Shown: one piece after another, positions 6,469-8,098 of the stretch | Layout of the letters: each line of letters begins with the position of its first letter | Position numbering within the stretch: position 1 is the first letter of the stretch | Source: Bacillota bacterium | Lineage (GTDB): Bacteria; Bacillota; Bacilli; Bacillales_B; DSM-18226 | Reading direction: 5' to 3' | DNA: 8,098 nucleotides | Assembly: GCA_021821235.1 (NCBI GenBank) | Contig: JAKACS010000123.1 | Span: forward strand, 1 to 8,098 | The notes under the pieces: model-generated | What the model was told of the DNA's origin: nothing | What the model saw: only the letters and a program-made list of their open reading frames with translations | Database searches by the model: none | Program-made: the position numbers and the translations under genes

Positions 6469-6819
6469 ATGAGCTATCCTAATTTTCGTGATTTTTACCA
6501 AAAGGCTTTGATTCCAATTGGGCTCAATGACCGCACCGCCTTTTCAGCAAACGATATTTCATTTCCGGCACTCCTATCAACCCATTGGCTAATCGCCCTT
6601 GAAGGTGAAGAAAATCCTGAACAGCAAAGGGACTATTATTATTGGAAAGTTAGCATCTATTCCGCAAATGCTGAGGGGAACTTTAACTGGGATCAAGCTT
6701 TTTATACCTCCCCACCAATCGATTCAATTGATGAGGCGATCAAGCTTGCCCGTACGGTAGAAACATACAGTAAGAACGATGAACTCCACACCTCAAACCT
6801 ACAAGAGAAAATCAGCTAA
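6469..6819 (+). CDS. Uncharacterised 116-residue soluble protein
   Basis: I do not recognise this protein. GAAAGGGTG (6455-6463) lies 5 bases before the ATG, which is preferred over an upstream in-frame start near 6397 that would precede the promoter. There is no signal peptide, membrane segment, cysteine pair or known catalytic motif. Seen: a Tyr/Trp/Phe-rich centre (RDYYYWKVSIY at about 54-64 and FNWDQAFYTSPP at about 71-82) that reads as paired beta strands, then a helix (IDSIDEAIKLARTVE, about 83-97) and a polar tail. A small alpha/beta fold is plausible. It is divergent from the hemerythrin gene with about 220 bases between them, has its own promoter and an operator-like site, and faces the fixX terminator. 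A good ribosome binding site and regulated-looking promoter make it very likely a real gene. Confidence 0.75.
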   Translation: MSYPNFRDFYQKALIPIGLNDRTAFSANDISFPALLSTHWLIALEGEENPEQQRDYYYWKVSIYSANAEGNFNWDQAFYTSPPIDSIDEAIKLARTVETYSKNDELHTSNLQEKIS

Positions 6820-6921
6820 CTCCATCATTCCTTCTTTCCATTTCGCTTTCCTTCTTTTTTGTTTCCTTTGTGAAAAAACATACATACAGGAAAAAATATG
6901 ATAGTTTTGGCATTTGACAAT
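6820..6921. other. Pyrimidine-rich spacer after the 116-residue gene, no gene seen
   Basis: About 100 bases between the + gene and the shared terminator. The first 50 bases are almost all C/T on the + strand. The minus strand could encode only an 18-residue Lys-rich peptide from its purine-rich tract, which I do not accept as a gene. TTGACA at 6914-6919 has no partner -10. Confidence 0.5.
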
Positions 6922-6966
6922 GAAAAAAGGAGCCAGCTGCAAGATGAGCAACTGACTCCTTTTTTC
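6922..6966 (-). terminator. Terminator of the fixCX transcript, weaker in the + direction
   Basis: Arms 6922-6940 and 6948-6966 with a 7-base loop. Read on the minus strand the stem is 19 bp with no mismatch, including two G-U pairs, and ends in six U. Read on the + strand the same two positions become C/A mismatches. It starts directly after the fixX stop, and may also stop transcripts of the 116-residue gene. Confidence 0.9.
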
Positions 6967-7251
6967 TTATGCAAGCCGGAATACGATTCCATGCCCGCCT
7001 TTTGGATATTCCCATTTAATATTTTGATAAGGACAGCCAATCCGGCAGCTGCCGCATTCGTGGCAGCCTTCATAGCCAACCTGCATTCTGGTTCCTTCCC
7101 ACTTATAAACTTCAGCGGGGCAAAAAACGGTACAAAGTTTTTCTGGACATTGGGTCATGCAAACATCATGATCAAGCACCGTTAAATGGGATTTCGTATC
7201 ACACTTAAACCGGAGAAGGTATTGTTTTTCTTCAAGAGTAGTTGTTGACAT
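6967..7251 (-). CDS. fixX: FixX-like ferredoxin of the electron-transfer flavoprotein system
   Basis: A 94-residue iron-sulfur protein (E. coli FixX is 95). It accepts electrons from FixC and passes them to a quinone or soluble carrier at the membrane surface. Seen: Cys17; a first cysteine group Cys31, 35, 40, 44 ending CPAEVYKW; a second group in EGCHECGSCRIGCP (Cys63, 66, 69, 73), a classic C-x2-C-x2-C-x3-CP motif; and the family C-terminus WEYPKGGHGIVFR. The cysteine count allows one or two [4Fe-4S] clusters. The protein corresponds to the C-terminal ferredoxin domain of mitochondrial ETF:quinone oxidoreductase. The ATG follows the fixC stop by one base, which indicates translational coupling; GGCGGTGA inside the fixC end supplies the ribosome binding site. 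A strong terminator follows at once, so fixX is the last gene of its operon. Confidence 0.9.
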   Translation of the reverse strand: MSTTTLEEKQYLLRFKCDTKSHLTVLDHDVCMTQCPEKLCTVFCPAEVYKWEGTRMQVGYEGCHECGSCRIGCPYQNIKWEYPKGGHGIVFRLA

Positions 7252-7252
7252 T

Positions 7253-8098
7253 TTACTTCACCGCCTTCCAAGCACGATACATATCCTTAAGCACGTTGAT
7301 CGTTCCCCGCTCAGAAGTGATGCTACGCATAATATCCTTTTGTTTGTCACGTTTTGGAGTCCCATCAACCGTAAAGAATTTGCTTGCCGCTCTATTCATC
7401 ATTGGAACGTATTCTTTAAAATATTGCGGGTATTTTTCAAAAGTATGGGCGGCATCTTTGTATTTTTCCAAGTCTTTCATGATAAAGCTGTTATACAAGG
7501 CATCACGATAGCTGTTAAGGTTTGTAGCGCTGAAATCATTGGCTGCTTTCGCCTTGATAATAGCCTCTGCTGCCATTTTTCCTGATGACATTGCCATGTT
7601 TGATCCTTCACGATGGATGGCATTAACAAGCTGTGCGGCATCACCAACCACGACGACGCCATCACCGGCCACTTTTGGAACAGACCGATAGCCGCCTTCC
7701 GGGATTAAATGGGCAAGGTATTCTGCCGATTCACCGCCTGCGAGCATCGGTTTAACCATCGGGTGATTTTTTAAGTAATCAAGCAGATCATATGGTTTAA
7801 GCTTTGCCTTGATCATGCTCGATAAAGTTGTTCCAACGCCGATGTTTAAACTTTCTTTATTCGTGTACAAAAAGGCAGTTCCCAAGTTGCCCTTTGTCGA
7901 ATCTCCAAAAATTTCGATTGTACACCCTTGATTGTCTTCGAGGTTAAAACGGTCGTTGATTTTTTCTTTCGATAAATTGATGACTTCCATTACGGTAAGT
8001 GCTACTTCATCAGGACGTAGTTCTTTATGAAATCCCAATTGTTTTGATAAGAGTGAGTTTACCCCGTCAGCCAGTACAACGACATCGGCAAAAAGATC
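7253..8098 (-). CDS. fixC: FixC-like FAD-dependent electron transfer flavoprotein-quinone oxidoreductase (N-terminal part outside window)
   Basis: The C-terminal 281 residues of a flavoprotein; E. coli FixC is about 428, so about 150 residues including the Rossmann GxGxxG are missing. The frame is open to the window edge, so the TTG at 8038 is not the start. Seen, numbered from the cut: DVVVLADGVNSLL (5-17), a conserved strand-turn of this flavoprotein group; VVVVGDAAQLVNAIHREGSN (148-167) with the GDA motif that contacts FAD ribityl/phosphate; and a helical C-terminus. In FixABCX or EtfABCX systems FixC takes electrons from the EtfAB-like FixAB and, with FixX, delivers them to (mena)quinone. 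Bifurcating versions also reduce ferredoxin from NADH. Lack of a fused ferredoxin domain and the adjacent fixX distinguish it from one-chain ETF-QO. FixA and FixB are expected upstream but not visible, so bifurcation is unproven. Confidence 0.88.
   Translation of the reverse strand, partial: DLFADVVVLADGVNSLLSKQLGFHKELRPDEVALTVMEVINLSKEKINDRFNLEDNQGCTIEIFGDSTKGNLGTAFLYTNKESLNIGVGTTLSSMIKAKLKPYDLLDYLKNHPMVKPMLAGGESAEYLAHLIPEGGYRSVPKVAGDGVVVVGDAAQLVNAIHREGSNMAMSSGKMAAEAIIKAKAANDFSATNLNSYRDALYNSFIMKDLEKYKDAAHTFEKYPQYFKEYVPMMNRAASKFFTVDGTPKRDKQKDIMRSITSERGTINVLKDMYRAWKAVK

Noticed and set aside
6825..6881. 18-residue Lys-rich minus-strand peptide
   Set aside because: It falls in a purine-rich tract downstream of the fixX terminator, and the composition explains the frame.
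1..8098. CRISPR, phage, toxin-antitoxin, insertion sequence or defence island
   Set aside because: No repeat array, terminal inverted repeats, transposase or typical paired small genes are visible on either strand.

Overview
The window reads as chromosomal DNA of a low-GC, Bacillus-like Firmicute. Evidence: AAGGAGG/GGGTGA-type ribosome binding sites, TTGACA/TATAAT promoters, many hairpin-plus-T-run terminators, a ClpE ATPase, and a KinD-type sporulation kinase next to an MhqR-like repressor. Composition is about 40% GC by eye. I see no insertion sequence, phage gene, CRISPR array, tRNA or rRNA. Every gene is either a recognisable housekeeping or stress gene or a single small unknown. I cannot name the species. 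The window begins and ends exactly with GATC, which suggests a cloned Sau3AI/MboI-type fragment. Both edge genes are cut at these points.

Layout: (1) 1-1998, + strand: clpE lacking its N-terminal zinc-finger end, closed by a strong terminator. (2) 2147-2587, - strand: an MhqR-like MarR repressor with a perfect consensus sigma-A promoter and an MhqR-box-like sequence over its predicted transcription start. (3) 2850-4343, + strand: a kinD-type membrane histidine kinase, divergent from mhqR, with its own terminator. (4) 4461-5690, + strand: an Fsr/YfnC-type major facilitator efflux protein. (5) 5722-6249, - strand: a hemerythrin-domain protein. It converges on the transporter, and one bidirectional terminator holds both stop codons. 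(6) 6469-6819, + strand: an unrecognised 116-residue protein with a palindromic operator-like site over its promoter. (7) 6967-8098, - strand: fixX and the C-terminal part of fixC, translationally coupled and closed by a long terminator hairpin.

How the genes relate: most are independent units, each with its own promoter or terminator. Themes are protein quality control (ClpE), quinone/electrophile sensing (MhqR), the Spo0A phosphorelay (KinD), drug efflux (Fsr), and oxygen, NO or redox handling (hemerythrin, FixCX). The most specific regulatory signal is a sequence matching the Bacillus Fnr consensus (TGTGA-N6-TCACT), centred about 41.5 bases upstream of the predicted hemerythrin start. This is the class II activator position and predicts induction under oxygen limitation. 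I found no convincing novel multi-gene system. The best leads are the Fnr-hemerythrin promoter, the operator-controlled orphan gene and the FixCX pair in a Bacillus-like genome.
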